Source: JAHHTP01 sp964587555 (GTDB lineage Bacteria > Bacillota > Clostridia > Oscillospirales > Ruminococcaceae). Taken from it: a stretch of 55,565 nucleotides of DNA. Shown one piece after another: positions 17,539 through 26,377 of this stretch. Both the position numbers and the translations under genes were made by a program. The first letter of the stretch is position 1; the number at the start of each line of letters is the position of its first letter. Under the pieces are notes generated by a model that worked only from the letters and a program-made list of their open reading frames with translations, was not told the origin of the DNA and did no database searches. The stretch lies in contig CAZPLR010000009.1 in assembly GCA_964587555.1 (NCBI GenBank), positions 1 to 55,565 of the forward strand, in the 5' to 3' direction.

Positions 17539-18666
17539 ATGTCTGAGATTCATTGTGAAAATAAAGAAAAGAAGCTTCACGTTTCGCTTGGAGAAAAAAG
17601 CTACGACATTTTCATCCGCCGCGGTATTTTAAAGGACGTCGGAGAGATGCTGAAAACGGTTCATAAGGGGAACCGCGTCGCCGTTGTCTGCGATTCGAAC
17701 GTCGCGCCGCTTTACGGCAGGGAAGTAAAAGAAGTGCTGGAAGCAAATGGCTATCTTGTTAAGCTTGTGTCCTTTCCGGCGGGCGAAAAGAGCAAAAATC
17801 TGCAAACGGTCGAGCTGCTTTACGACGCGCTGCTGCTTCCAACGCCGTTTGCAGTTACCCGCAGCGATCTAATCATCGCTCTGGGCGGCGGCGTCACAGG
17901 GGACATGGCTGGTTTTGTCGCTGCAACGCTGCTGCGCGGCGTACCGTATGTGCAGATTCCGACTACGCTGCTGTCGCAAGTAGATTCCAGCGTCGGCGGC
18001 AAGGTTGCGGTCGATTTAAAGCAGGGAAAGAATCTGGCTGGCGTTTTTTATCAGCCGAGACTTGTTTTGATCGATCCGGATACGCTGGACACACTGCCGG
18101 ACAGGGTCTTTTTTGACGGTATGGGCGAGGTCATAAAATATGGCTTGATTGCTGACACAGTACTCTATGAGATCATCCAAACGAGCGCGGATCGCGCGGC
18201 GCTGTGCGCGCATATGGAGGAGATTATCTACCGCAGCGTTGACATTAAGCGCGGAATCGTCGAGCGCGACGAGCTGGATTTGGGCGAGCGGATGGCGCTG
18301 AATTTTGGTCATACCTTCGGGCATGGCTACGAAAAGGCGGGCAATTACGAGCAATTCATGCACGGCGAAGCGGTCTGCTGCGGGATGGAGCACATGCTGC
18401 GCTTGGGCGAAGCGCAGGGGTTGACTGAAAAGGGGTGCGCTGCTGAACTGCGCAAGATATTAACGCGGTTCCATCTGCCGTTTACCCCAGAGAGGATTAA
18501 GAAGGAGCAGCTTTATTCCGCGCTTTCCCATGACAAAAAAGGCGCCGGAGAGAATATCACTATAGTTGTCGTAACAAAACCGGGGACGTATCGGCTCATC
18601 AAGCTGACCAAGGAAAAACTGCTTGCATGGGATGCAGCATTAGAGGAGGGTACGGTATGCGAATGA
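17539..18666 (+). CDS. aroB: 3-dehydroquinate synthase
   Basis: Second step of the shikimate pathway: DAHP to 3-dehydroquinate, with NAD+ and a divalent metal. Seen: the NAD-binding IALGGGVTGDMAGFVAAT block, IPTTLLSQVDSSVGGKVAVD, GMGEVIKYGLI, and the metal-ligand region ALNFGHTFGHGYEK. 375 aa is normal. ATG at 17539 has AAAGGAGTGA upstream. It starts the aromatic block and overlaps aroA by 10 nt, implying coupled translation. No DAHP synthase or dehydroquinase gene is in the window. Confidence 0.96.
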   Translation: MSEIHCENKEKKLHVSLGEKSYDIFIRRGILKDVGEMLKTVHKGNRVAVVCDSNVAPLYGREVKEVLEANGYLVKLVSFPAGEKSKNLQTVELLYDALLLPTPFAVTRSDLIIALGGGVTGDMAGFVAATLLRGVPYVQIPTTLLSQVDSSVGGKVAVDLKQGKNLAGVFYQPRLVLIDPDTLDTLPDRVFFDGMGEVIKYGLIADTVLYEIIQTSADRAALCAHMEEIIYRSVDIKRGIVERDELDLGERMALNFGHTFGHGYEKAGNYEQFMHGEAVCCGMEHMLRLGEAQGLTEKGCAAELRKILTRFHLPFTPERIKKEQLYSALSHDKKGAGENITIVVVTKPGTYRLIKLTKEKLLAWDAALEEGTVCE

Positions 18667-19895
18667 AATTAACACCTACATCGCTTCAGGGCGAGGTGCT
18701 GATTCCCACCTCAAAGAGCATAGCGCACCGCGCGCTGATTGCCGCCGGATTTTCAGGAAACTGTCGGGTGGAAAATGTTAGCTTTTCGGCAGATATTGAG
18801 GCGACGCTGCGCTGCCTTTCCGGACTCGGCTTTGTATTCAGCGTGGATCGGGAAAAGGGCGAGGTTGTCTTTTCCGACGAGAGAAAGCCGATTGTCGGAA
18901 GGCCGCTGCTTGACTGTGGGGAATCCGGCTCGACATTACGGTTTTTTCTTCCGATCGCCGCGCAGCTTTGCCCAAAGGGCGCGTTTTTCACCGGAAGTAC
19001 AAAGCTGCTTTCCCGTCCGTTAGAGCCGTTTCTGGAGCTGCTTGCCGCGCATGGGGTGCGCTATATCAAGGAGCGAGACGAGATATTCATCAAAAATGCG
19101 CTTTTGCCGGGACGGTATCGGATTCACGGCAATATCTCTTCCCAGTATGTTACAGCGCTGCTGATGGCGCTTTCCCTTTGCCCAGAGGGGGAAAGCACCG
19201 TCAGCATGATGGATACGTTGGAATCGCGCGGATATGTTGCGATGACGCTGGAGGTGATGGAGGCGTTCGGCGTTCATGCGGACAATTACAGCTTTACGGA
19301 ATTTGTGATAAAGGGCGGTCAGTCCTATCAGCGGGAAAGCTTTACGGTCGAAGCGGACTACTCTCAGGCGGCGTTTTTCCTGACTGCCGGATATTACGGT
19401 TTTCCAGTGAAAGCGCTTGGCTTAAACGAAAATTCGCTTCAAGGCGATAAAGCGATCCTAGAGTTGTTAGGAAAATTAAAGCAGCCGGGCGACCAGAAAA
19501 TCGACCTTTCGCAAATTCCGGATCTTGCGCCGATTTTAGCGGCGGCTGCGGCGGTGCGCACCGGCACGACAAGGCTGTATAACGGCAGCAGACTGCGTTA
19601 TAAGGAGTCGGACCGCATCTCCGCGACGGTGCAGGAATTAAGCATGCTGGGCGTGCAGATTAGAGAACGTCCAGACGGCATGGATATTGTCGGCAAAAAG
19701 GTGCTGGGCACCAGCGGTACGATCTACTGCGACAGCCACAATGACCATCGGATTGCGATGACCATTGCGATTGCCGCGCTGAAATGCGCGCCGAAATGTA
19801 CGATCATCTTAAACGGCGCGGAGGCAGTGAATAAATCTTATCCGGATTTCTGGAAGGATTATCGCTCCTTGGGCGGCTTGGCGGTCAAAGCTTAA
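18657..19895 (+). CDS. aroA: 3-phosphoshikimate 1-carboxyvinyltransferase (EPSP synthase)
   Basis: Sixth shikimate-pathway step: shikimate-3-phosphate plus PEP to EPSP. Seen: PTSKSIAHRALIAA at the N-terminus, the PEP-site block DCGESGSTLRFFLPIAA, GNISSQYVTALLMA, and the C-terminal CDSHNDHRIAMTIAIAA. ATG at 18657 has GAGGAGGG at 18643-18650; a second ATG at 18663 (ATGA overlap with the aroB stop) is possible. 412 aa is normal. The LRFFLPIAA variant of the usual LRF(L/M)(T/I)PIAA follows the stretch that in class I enzymes reads GNAGT, here GESGS, so class should be checked before inferring glyphosate response. Confidence 0.96.
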   Translation: MRMKLTPTSLQGEVLIPTSKSIAHRALIAAGFSGNCRVENVSFSADIEATLRCLSGLGFVFSVDREKGEVVFSDERKPIVGRPLLDCGESGSTLRFFLPIAAQLCPKGAFFTGSTKLLSRPLEPFLELLAAHGVRYIKERDEIFIKNALLPGRYRIHGNISSQYVTALLMALSLCPEGESTVSMMDTLESRGYVAMTLEVMEAFGVHADNYSFTEFVIKGGQSYQRESFTVEADYSQAAFFLTAGYYGFPVKALGLNENSLQGDKAILELLGKLKQPGDQKIDLSQIPDLAPILAAAAAVRTGTTRLYNGSRLRYKESDRISATVQELSMLGVQIRERPDGMDIVGKKVLGTSGTIYCDSHNDHRIAMTIAIAALKCAPKCTIILNGAEAVNKSYPDFWKDYRSLGGLAVKA

Positions 19896-19916
19896 GACAG
19901 AGGAAAGGTATTGTAA

Positions 19917-20972
19917 ATGGCACAATTTGGATATGAAATTTTTGGCGAGTCACACGGGCCGGCGGTCGGCGTGGTGATGAAGAATCTTCCGGCAGGGATC
20001 AAGCTGGATATGGACGCGGTTATGGTCGATATGCGCCGCAGGCGCGCGAAATCCGACGGCACCACAACCACCCGCGTTGAGGCGGATATTCCGGAGATTA
20101 TAAGCGGTGTTTTCGAGGGGCGTTTGACCGGCACGCCGCTTTGCGCGATCATCCGCAACGAGAATACCCGCTCTGGCGATTATGCCAACCTGAAGACGCT
20201 GCCGCGCCCGTCCCATGCCGATTATACCGGATTTGTGCGCTACAGCGGTTTTGCCGATTATCGCGGCGGCGGGCATTTTTCCGCACGCACTACAGCGCCG
20301 CTGGTTTTTGCGGGCGCGGTAGCAAAGCAGATTTTGCGGCAAAAGGGGGTCGCAGTTGGCGCGCATATTTTGCGCATTGGCACAAAGACCGATACGCCAT
20401 TTGATCCTTGTACGGTGAATCGGGAGCAGCTATCCCGTCTGAATGAAATGGATTTTCCGGTGCTGGACGCAGAAAAAGGGGAGCTGATGCGCGCGGAGAT
20501 ACTCGCGGCAAGGGCGGATGTAACCAGTGTCGGCGGTGTTATCCAATGCGCGGCAGTCGGGCTTCCGGCGGGCGTCGGTCAAAACGACTGCGATAGTGTG
20601 GAGAGCGTAATCTGCCGCAATCTGTTTGCGCTTCCGGCAGTGAAGGGAGTCGAGTTTGGTTTGGGATTTGGGTTTGGCAGTGCCTATGGGCACGAGGTCA
20701 ACGATCAGATGTATGTTGAAAACGGCGTAATCAAGACCATAACCAACCATAACGGCGGTATTTTGGGCGGTATCACCAATGGAATGCCGGTGGTGTTTCA
20801 GGCGGCGTTTAAGCCGACCGCGTCTATCTCCCGAAAGCAGCAAACGGTAAATTTAACCACAATGCAGAATGAAACGCTTCAGATCAAGGGGCGGCATGAT
20901 CCTTGCGTTGCAGCGCGCGCGGCGGTGATTGTGGAGGCTGCGGCGGCGCTGTCCATTTTGGAATTGATGTAA
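19917..20972 (+). CDS. aroC: Chorismate synthase
   Basis: Seventh shikimate-pathway step: EPSP to chorismate, needing reduced FMN. Seen: GESHGPAVGVVMKNLPAG at the N-terminus, the middle block RPSHADYTGFVRYSGFADYRGGGHFSARTTAPLV, and RHDPCVAARAAVIVEA at the C-terminus. 351 aa is normal. It begins 21 nt after aroA with GAGGAAAGG upstream and ends 17 nt before pheA. Confidence 0.96.
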   Translation: MAQFGYEIFGESHGPAVGVVMKNLPAGIKLDMDAVMVDMRRRRAKSDGTTTTRVEADIPEIISGVFEGRLTGTPLCAIIRNENTRSGDYANLKTLPRPSHADYTGFVRYSGFADYRGGGHFSARTTAPLVFAGAVAKQILRQKGVAVGAHILRIGTKTDTPFDPCTVNREQLSRLNEMDFPVLDAEKGELMRAEILAARADVTSVGGVIQCAAVGLPAGVGQNDCDSVESVICRNLFALPAVKGVEFGLGFGFGSAYGHEVNDQMYVENGVIKTITNHNGGILGGITNGMPVVFQAAFKPTASISRKQQTVNLTTMQNETLQIKGRHDPCVAARAAVIVEAAAALSILELM

Positions 20973-20989
20973 CTTAGGTCGGAAAGGAA

Positions 20990-21889
20990 ATGTTGACAAG
21001 GATGGAGAATCATCTTGATAAAATAAAGGTTTGCTATTGCGGTATTCCGGGCAGCTACGGCGAGGAAGCGGCTTACGGATATTTCGGCGAGGAGGCGGAG
21101 TATCTCATGACCCGCTCATTCCGGCAGGCGTTTGAGGAGGTTGTATCCGGGAATGCCAAATTTGCAGTGCTGCCGGTAGAAAATTCTTCAACCGGCAGTA
21201 TCAATGCGGTTTTTGATCTTCTCAGTGAGAACGACTGCCGCATTGTCGGCGAGTATATCGTCAAGGTTAAGCACTGCATTATGACGCTTCCGGGGGTGGA
21301 ACTGGACGAGATCACTGAGGTGTTTTCTCACGAGCAAGGCTTTTTGCAGTCGGAGTATTTCTTGGACGAGCATCCAAGTTGGAAGCTTTCGCCGCTTTAT
21401 AACACCGCCGCCGCCGCCGAGATGGTCAAAAACTCCAAAAGCCGGCATTTTGCCGCGATCGCAAGCCGACGGGCTGCCGAGCTTTATGGACTTGAGATCA
21501 AGGCGGACAACATCAATTTCAAGCAGCACAACGATACTCGCTTTGTCGTGATTGCAAAGGATTTTCCGCGTTTCTCCACCGGCAAGAAGCTGAGCATCAT
21601 GTTTACAGTGCCGCACTCGGCAGGTGCTTTATGCGATATTCTTCTGGTATTTAAAAAGCACAACCTCAACATGGTGCGTATCGAGTCCCGACCAATTCCG
21701 GGGAAAAACTGGGAGTATCTGTTTTTCGTCGATTTTTTGCGGGAATCAACCGAGGTGGATCTTTCCTCAGCGCTTTCCGAGCTGCTTTTGACCACCAGCT
21801 CGCTGCGCCTGCTGGGGCAGTATGACCCGGCGCTTGAGCGGATGAAGCAAGGAACCCCGCCTGCCCCATTTTCCACAGAGGAGCCTTGA
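20990..21889 (+). CDS. pheA: Prephenate dehydratase
   Basis: Converts prephenate to phenylpyruvate for phenylalanine synthesis. Seen: IPGSYGEEAAYGYFG, the substrate loop VLPVENSSTGSI, the NDTRFVVIA motif, and a C-terminal ACT domain (about residues 200-285) with the phenylalanine-binding ESRP motif, so feedback inhibition is likely. No chorismate mutase domain is fused at the N-terminus, so mutase must come from elsewhere. Start: GGAAAGGA (20981-20988) is too close to ATG 20990 and suits TTG 20993 or ATG 21002 better; unresolved. Confidence 0.93.
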   Translation: MLTRMENHLDKIKVCYCGIPGSYGEEAAYGYFGEEAEYLMTRSFRQAFEEVVSGNAKFAVLPVENSSTGSINAVFDLLSENDCRIVGEYIVKVKHCIMTLPGVELDEITEVFSHEQGFLQSEYFLDEHPSWKLSPLYNTAAAAEMVKNSKSRHFAAIASRRAAELYGLEIKADNINFKQHNDTRFVVIAKDFPRFSTGKKLSIMFTVPHSAGALCDILLVFKKHNLNMVRIESRPIPGKNWEYLFFVDFLRESTEVDLSSALSELLLTTSSLRLLGQYDPALERMKQGTPPAPFSTEEP

Positions 21890-21905
21890 AAGGACTGGAA
21901 TACAT

Positions 21906-23249
21906 ATGAATAATATCGTACTGATCGGTATGCCGGGCAGCGGCAAAACCTCGGTTGGAAAAAGCCTTGCCCGAATGCTTAAAATGCATTTTGTAGATAC
22001 GGACGAAAAACTGGTGAGCGACACCGGACGCAGCATTGCGGATATTTTTGCAAAGGACGGAGAGGCCGCGTTCCGCGCGATGGAAGCAAGCTGCGTGAAT
22101 GATTGCGCGCAGATGCAGAATACGGTCATTTCTACCGGCGGGGGCGTGGTGCTGCGCGAGGAGAATATGAAAGCGCTTGCACAGAACGGCAGGATTGTCT
22201 GGCTTAACCGCCCGATCGCGGATATTGCCGCGATGAATCTAAACGATCGCCCGTTGGTCGGCGAGGACACGAAGCGTGTTTATGCGCTGTTTGCCGCCAG
22301 AGAGCCGCTTTATAGAAAGTATGCCGCGTTAACGGTGAACAATAAAGGCTCCGTTTACACCGTTGCAGCCAAGCTGATTTCGATGCTGCCAAAGCGGCTG
22401 AATTTGGCGGTGATCGGCGACCCAATCACGCGGACCAAATCGCCGCAGATCCACAAGGCGCTCGCCGATCTTGCTGGGATTGACGTCTGCTATGAGGCGG
22501 TCAGAGTCAAAAAAGAGGAGCTTGCGGACTTTTTCTCCCGCGTGAAGCAGGAATCAATCGACGGATTCAACATTACGATTCCGCACAAATCTGCGGTGAT
22601 CCCGTACCTGACCGAGATCGATCCATATGCCGCTTCCTGCGGTGCGGTGAATACCGTCACAGTTCAAGATGGAAAGCTGACTGGATATAATACCGATGGC
22701 GACGGCGTGCTCTGCGCGCTGCAGCGGCTCGGCGTGGATGTGAAGGGCAAGCGGATAACGCTTTTGGGCGCAGGCGGCGCGGCGCTTTCGATCTGCCGCA
22801 AATCCGCGTTGGCGGGCGCGGCGAAGGTAAACGTTCTCTGCCGCAGCCGTTATAAAGCGGAGCCGATGCAATATCCGGATGGAAAGCGCGACCAGACCAT
22901 TGCGGTCGACGGTATGACGCCGGAGATCATGCGCGCATATGCCGGCGAAACCGACGTCCTTATCAATACGACCCCGCTTGGCATGAGCGATATGCCGGAC
23001 GATTTTACCGATTTCAGCTTTTTGGACGCCCTTCCAAATACCGCCGTTGTCTATGATATCGTCTATAAGCCGCCTGTTACGACGCTGCTGTCGGAATGTC
23101 AAAAGCGCGGCATTCCTTGCGGAAACGGGCTTTCCATGCTGATCTTTCAAGCGATTTACGCCTTCGAGCATTTTGCGGGCGTAAAGTTGGATCATCAGGC
23201 CGCTTATGACGCTGTGGAAAAAGCGCTGCATGAGCAGATAGACGGATGA
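21906..23249 (+). CDS. aroKE: Bifunctional shikimate kinase / shikimate 5-dehydrogenase
   Basis: Two shikimate-pathway enzymes in one chain of 447 aa. Residues 1 to about 160 are shikimate kinase: Walker A GMPGSGKTS, the shikimate-binding D and R of FVDTDE and AAFRAME, and STGGGVVLRE. Residues about 165-447 are AroE: GDPITRTKSPQIH, the catalytic Lys in NITIPHKSAV, GYNTDGDG, NADP loop LLGAGGAA, and INTTPLGM. The kinase half seems slightly shorter than stand-alone AroK, and the junction near residue 160 is short. ATG at 21906. Last gene of the block, followed by a strong terminator. Confidence 0.95.
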   Translation: MNNIVLIGMPGSGKTSVGKSLARMLKMHFVDTDEKLVSDTGRSIADIFAKDGEAAFRAMEASCVNDCAQMQNTVISTGGGVVLREENMKALAQNGRIVWLNRPIADIAAMNLNDRPLVGEDTKRVYALFAAREPLYRKYAALTVNNKGSVYTVAAKLISMLPKRLNLAVIGDPITRTKSPQIHKALADLAGIDVCYEAVRVKKEELADFFSRVKQESIDGFNITIPHKSAVIPYLTEIDPYAASCGAVNTVTVQDGKLTGYNTDGDGVLCALQRLGVDVKGKRITLLGAGGAALSICRKSALAGAAKVNVLCRSRYKAEPMQYPDGKRDQTIAVDGMTPEIMRAYAGETDVLINTTPLGMSDMPDDFTDFSFLDALPNTAVVYDIVYKPPVTTLLSECQKRGIPCGNGLSMLIFQAIYAFEHFAGVKLDHQAAYDAVEKALHEQIDG

Positions 23250-23253
23250 AAAT

Positions 23254-23289
23254 AAAAAGCTGCAAGCAAACATTCGCTTGCAGCTTTTT
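23254..23289 (+). terminator. Rho-independent terminator of the aromatic block
   Basis: Perfect 14-bp stem (23254-23267 with 23276-23289), 8-nt loop, ending in TTTTT, 5 nt after the aroKE stop. Confidence 0.9.
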
Positions 23290-23302
23290 GCTTACGCCAA
23301 TC

Positions 23303-23316
23303 TTACAAAAATGTCA
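23303..23316 (+). promoter_or_regulatory. BceR-type operator
   Basis: TTACA-AAAA-TGTCA matches the BceR-family inverted repeat TNACA-N4-TGTAA at all but one defined position. It lies about 54 nt upstream of the transporter -10. The probable cognate regulator is encoded at 27424. Confidence 0.6.
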
Positions 23317-23346
23317 CCTTCGCGCCCGAATTGTAAGCTTGTTCGA

Positions 23347-23375
23347 TGGCAAAATGAAAGGCTGCGTGCTATAAT
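23347..23375 (+). promoter_or_regulatory. Promoter of the Bce-type transporter genes
   Basis: Extended -10 TGCTATAAT (TATAAT at 23370-23375) with a poor -35 (TGGCAA at 23347-23352), as expected for an activator-dependent promoter. About 63-nt leader to the ATG. Confidence 0.6.
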
Positions 23376-23444
23376 AAAAGCACGACAGAGAACATAGGGC
23401 GACCGTGTGCAAACGAAACGATAGAAAAACAGGAGGTAACATTT

Positions 23445-24230
23445 ATGTTTCAATCAACAGGCAGAGCGCCGCTGATGACGGTAGAGCATATGCAGAAAAT
23501 CTACACAACCCGTTTTTCCTGGGCGCAGGTTAAGGCGTTGCAGGACGTTAGCTTTACCATTGAGCGCGGGGAGTTTGTCGCGATTATGGGCGAATCCGGC
23601 TCCGGCAAGACCACGCTGCTCAATATCCTAGCCGCTCTTGACCGCCCAACTTCGGGCATCGTCAAGCTGGAGGATACCGAACTTTCCAAAATCACCGAGG
23701 AGAACCTAGCGAAGTTTCGCCGGGAAAGCCTTGGCTTTGTCTTTCAGGACTTCAATCTGCTGGATACCCTTTCGCTGCGCGACAATATCTTTCTGCCGCT
23801 TGTGCTTTCCGGAACGCCTGCCGAAACGATGCAGAAAAAGCTGTTTCCAGTCGCAAAATCACTGGAGATCGGCGATATTTTAGACAAATACCCCTACGAG
23901 GTGTCCGGCGGTCAGAAGCAGCGCGCCGCAGTCGCCAGAGCGCTGATCACCGATCCCAAAATCCTGCTCTGCGACGAGCCGACCGGCGCGCTTGATTCCC
24001 GTGCGTCCGAGCGGCTGCTGCATATCTTTGAGCAGATTCATCGGTCTGGGCAGACTATCCTGATGGTTACGCACTCGGTCAAGGCGGCGTCCTACGCAAG
24101 CCGCGTTTTGTTCCTGCGTGACGGTATCGTCTATCACCAGCTCTATCGTGGAAATCAGCCGCAGGAGGTCATGTTCGGCAGAATATCCGATACGCTGACC
24201 ACCATTGTGGCGGGAGAGATGCCATTATGA
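23445..24230 (+). CDS. BceA-type ABC transporter ATP-binding protein
   Basis: ATPase subunit of a Bce-type (Pep7E family) transporter; relatives sense and detoxify cell-wall-active peptide antibiotics. Seen: Walker A GESGSGKTT about residue 50, Q-loop FVFQDFNLLD, signature VSGGQKQRAAVARAL, Walker B ILLCDEPTGALD and the H-loop VTHS. 261 aa is typical. ATG at 23445 with AGGAGGT at 23431-23437. Its stop overlaps the permease start in ATGA. Regulated probably by the RR/HK pair at 27.4-29.1 kb through the operator at 23303. Confidence 0.92.
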   Translation: MFQSTGRAPLMTVEHMQKIYTTRFSWAQVKALQDVSFTIERGEFVAIMGESGSGKTTLLNILAALDRPTSGIVKLEDTELSKITEENLAKFRRESLGFVFQDFNLLDTLSLRDNIFLPLVLSGTPAETMQKKLFPVAKSLEIGDILDKYPYEVSGGQKQRAAVARALITDPKILLCDEPTGALDSRASERLLHIFEQIHRSGQTILMVTHSVKAASYASRVLFLRDGIVYHQLYRGNQPQEVMFGRISDTLTTIVAGEMPL

Positions 24231-26245
24231 GAGGACTCTATTTCCGTCTTGCCGCTGGGAGCATGCGCAGAAACGGTAAGTTTTATCTTCCGTACCTGCT
24301 CACCGGCTGCGCAATGACCGCGTTTTTCTACATTATGGCATATCTTGCGTCGGATGGCAGCTTTGCAGCGCTGCTTGACAGCGGAACTGTGACCACAATT
24401 CTGGGGCTTGGCGTTTGGGTGATCGCCGTTTTCGCGGTAATCTTCCTATTCTACTCCAATAGCTTTGTGTTCAAACAGCGTAAAAAAGAATTCGGGCTTT
24501 ATTATGTCCTTGGCATGGAACGCCGTCATATTGGGCGGATGGTGTTCTACGAAGCCATAATGACGATGGCGATTACGATTATCGGCGGGCTGATCGTCGG
24601 CGGGATGCTTTCTTTTCTGATGACGCTTCTGCTCTGCCGGATTACAAAAACAGAACCTACGGGAAAATTCTCAGTCTCAATTTGGGGCGTTGCGGTAAGC
24701 GTTGCGCTGTTTGCCGTTATCAATCTGCTGATTGCGCTGCGCAACCAGATCTCCCTGCGCCGCCATCCGCCGGTTAATCTGATGCGTCAATCGGTTTCCG
24801 GCGAACGCGAACCAAAGGCGAAATGGCTGATTGCTCTGCTGGGGACGGTCTGCATGGCGATTGGATACTATCTGGCGATCACGACGATAAACCCGCTTGA
24901 TTCGCTCGGCATTTTCTTCGTTGCGGTGCTGTTTGTTATGGCAGGGACATGGCTTTTGTTTACCGCCGGAAGTATTGTCGTGCTGAAGCTGCTGAAGCGG
25001 AATCGAAAATACTACTACAAACCGAACCATTTTACCGCCGTTTCCGGACTGATGTACCGGATGAAGCGGAATGCGGTCGGCATGGCGAACATCTGTATCC
25101 TTTCGACGATGGTGCTGGTTATGGTCAGCACAACGGTGAGCCTTTATGTCGGAATGGAAAATCTGCTCGCAACCCGTTTTGAACGTGAGGTGAGCGTTTA
25201 CACCTATAAAAACATTGAACCTGAGCCGTTTCGGGACGCCATCCTTGCGCAGGTTGAGGACGATGGATTTCGGGTTGACGAGCTGCGCGTTGATCAGCGG
25301 CTGCCGCTCACGATCGCCGGTATGATCGACGAATCCGGGCATATGGAGGTTGTACGCGGCAATTCGCAAAACTATTATGCTGCTTATATTATGAGTACCG
25401 AGAATTACACCCGTTTTACCGGAAAAGTGCTGACGCTTAGCGACGGGGAGGCGCTTGCCTACTTCGGCTATGGAGAGGATATCAAAAGCTTAACGATGTT
25501 CGGGATGGATTTTACGGTGCAGAAGGATGAGGCGCTCGCCGATTATATAACGACTTTTTACTCGATCCCACAGGCGGCGATCGTCTGCAATCCCGAAACG
25601 TTCGACACGCTTTGCAAGACGCTTTATAACGAAGAAAATATTCTCGCCAAAACGGAGGTGGAGTTTAACCTGCTCCATTCGGACGGCAGCGCGCTTTCCC
25701 ATGAGGAGCAGCTTGCTGAGATTGCACAGCTTCGTACGACGGTGAAGGATTACTGCGGCGGGATTTCAGCCGAGGATAAGGTTGTCGGCTATTTGGAGAC
25801 AAGGGAGGAAAACCGCCAAAGCTTTTATGAGCTGTACGGCACGCTTTTGTTCTTGGGGATCTTTTTAGGGCTTGTATTTATCGCCGCAACGGTATTGATC
25901 TTATACTATAAGCAGTTGGTAGAGGGATATGAGGATCAGCGGAATTTTGATATCATGCAGAAGGTGGGGATGAGTCAGAAGGAGGTTAGAAAGAGCGTCC
26001 ACAGCCAGATGCTGCTGGTATTCTTCCTGCCGCTCATCACGGCGGGCGTCCACACTGCTGTCGCGTTCCCGATGCTCTGCCGGATCATGACCTTAATGAA
26101 TCTGTCCAATACCAACCTATTCTTGATTTGCACGCTGATTGTCTATTTGATCTTTTCGCTGGGCTATTTTGCCGCCTATGCCGTCACCTCAAAGGTATAT
26201 GAGAACATAGTCCGTTCGCATCAGATGGGCAAACGTTCGGCATAA
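24227..26245 (+). CDS. BceB-type ABC transporter permease (FtsX/MacB family)
   Basis: Membrane subunit partner of the preceding ATPase, 672 aa. Seen: about ten hydrophobic segments, two FtsX-like regions (FVFKQRKKEFGLYYVLGM early and a late copy ending in NFDIMQKVGMSQKEVRK), and a large extracellular domain of about 220 residues in the second half (roughly residues 310-535). That extracellular domain is the peptide-sensing part in BceB relatives. ATG overlaps the bceA-like stop by 4 nt (ATGA). Followed by a strong hairpin. The specific antibiotic cannot be read from sequence. Confidence 0.9.
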   Translation: MRGLYFRLAAGSMRRNGKFYLPYLLTGCAMTAFFYIMAYLASDGSFAALLDSGTVTTILGLGVWVIAVFAVIFLFYSNSFVFKQRKKEFGLYYVLGMERRHIGRMVFYEAIMTMAITIIGGLIVGGMLSFLMTLLLCRITKTEPTGKFSVSIWGVAVSVALFAVINLLIALRNQISLRRHPPVNLMRQSVSGEREPKAKWLIALLGTVCMAIGYYLAITTINPLDSLGIFFVAVLFVMAGTWLLFTAGSIVVLKLLKRNRKYYYKPNHFTAVSGLMYRMKRNAVGMANICILSTMVLVMVSTTVSLYVGMENLLATRFEREVSVYTYKNIEPEPFRDAILAQVEDDGFRVDELRVDQRLPLTIAGMIDESGHMEVVRGNSQNYYAAYIMSTENYTRFTGKVLTLSDGEALAYFGYGEDIKSLTMFGMDFTVQKDEALADYITTFYSIPQAAIVCNPETFDTLCKTLYNEENILAKTEVEFNLLHSDGSALSHEEQLAEIAQLRTTVKDYCGGISAEDKVVGYLETREENRQSFYELYGTLLFLGIFLGLVFIAATVLILYYKQLVEGYEDQRNFDIMQKVGMSQKEVRKSVHSQMLLVFFLPLITAGVHTAVAFPMLCRIMTLMNLSNTNLFLICTLIVYLIFSLGYFAAYAVTSKVYENIVRSHQMGKRSA

Positions 26246-26293
26246 ACAGCCGCTTGTTACGCGAATCAGAAAACCCATTTTCTCTCAATCATA

Positions 26294-26328
26294 CGAAAAG
26301 CCGGAAGGGATTTCCTTCCGGCTTTTCG
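26294..26328. terminator. Bidirectional terminator between the permease and alarmone synthetase genes
   Basis: Perfect 15-bp stem (26294-26308 with 26314-26328), 5-nt loop, between convergent genes. The stem itself contains A4 and T4 runs; a further T-rich tract follows on the + strand. Confidence 0.8.
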
Positions 26329-26377
26329 CGCTGCGTTGTTTTGCTTTTTATCGTGCAGTGCAGATGATTGTTGCTTT

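Noticed and set aside
23332..23336. Second BceR half-site (TGTAA)
   Set aside because: No partner TNACA at the required 4-nt spacing.
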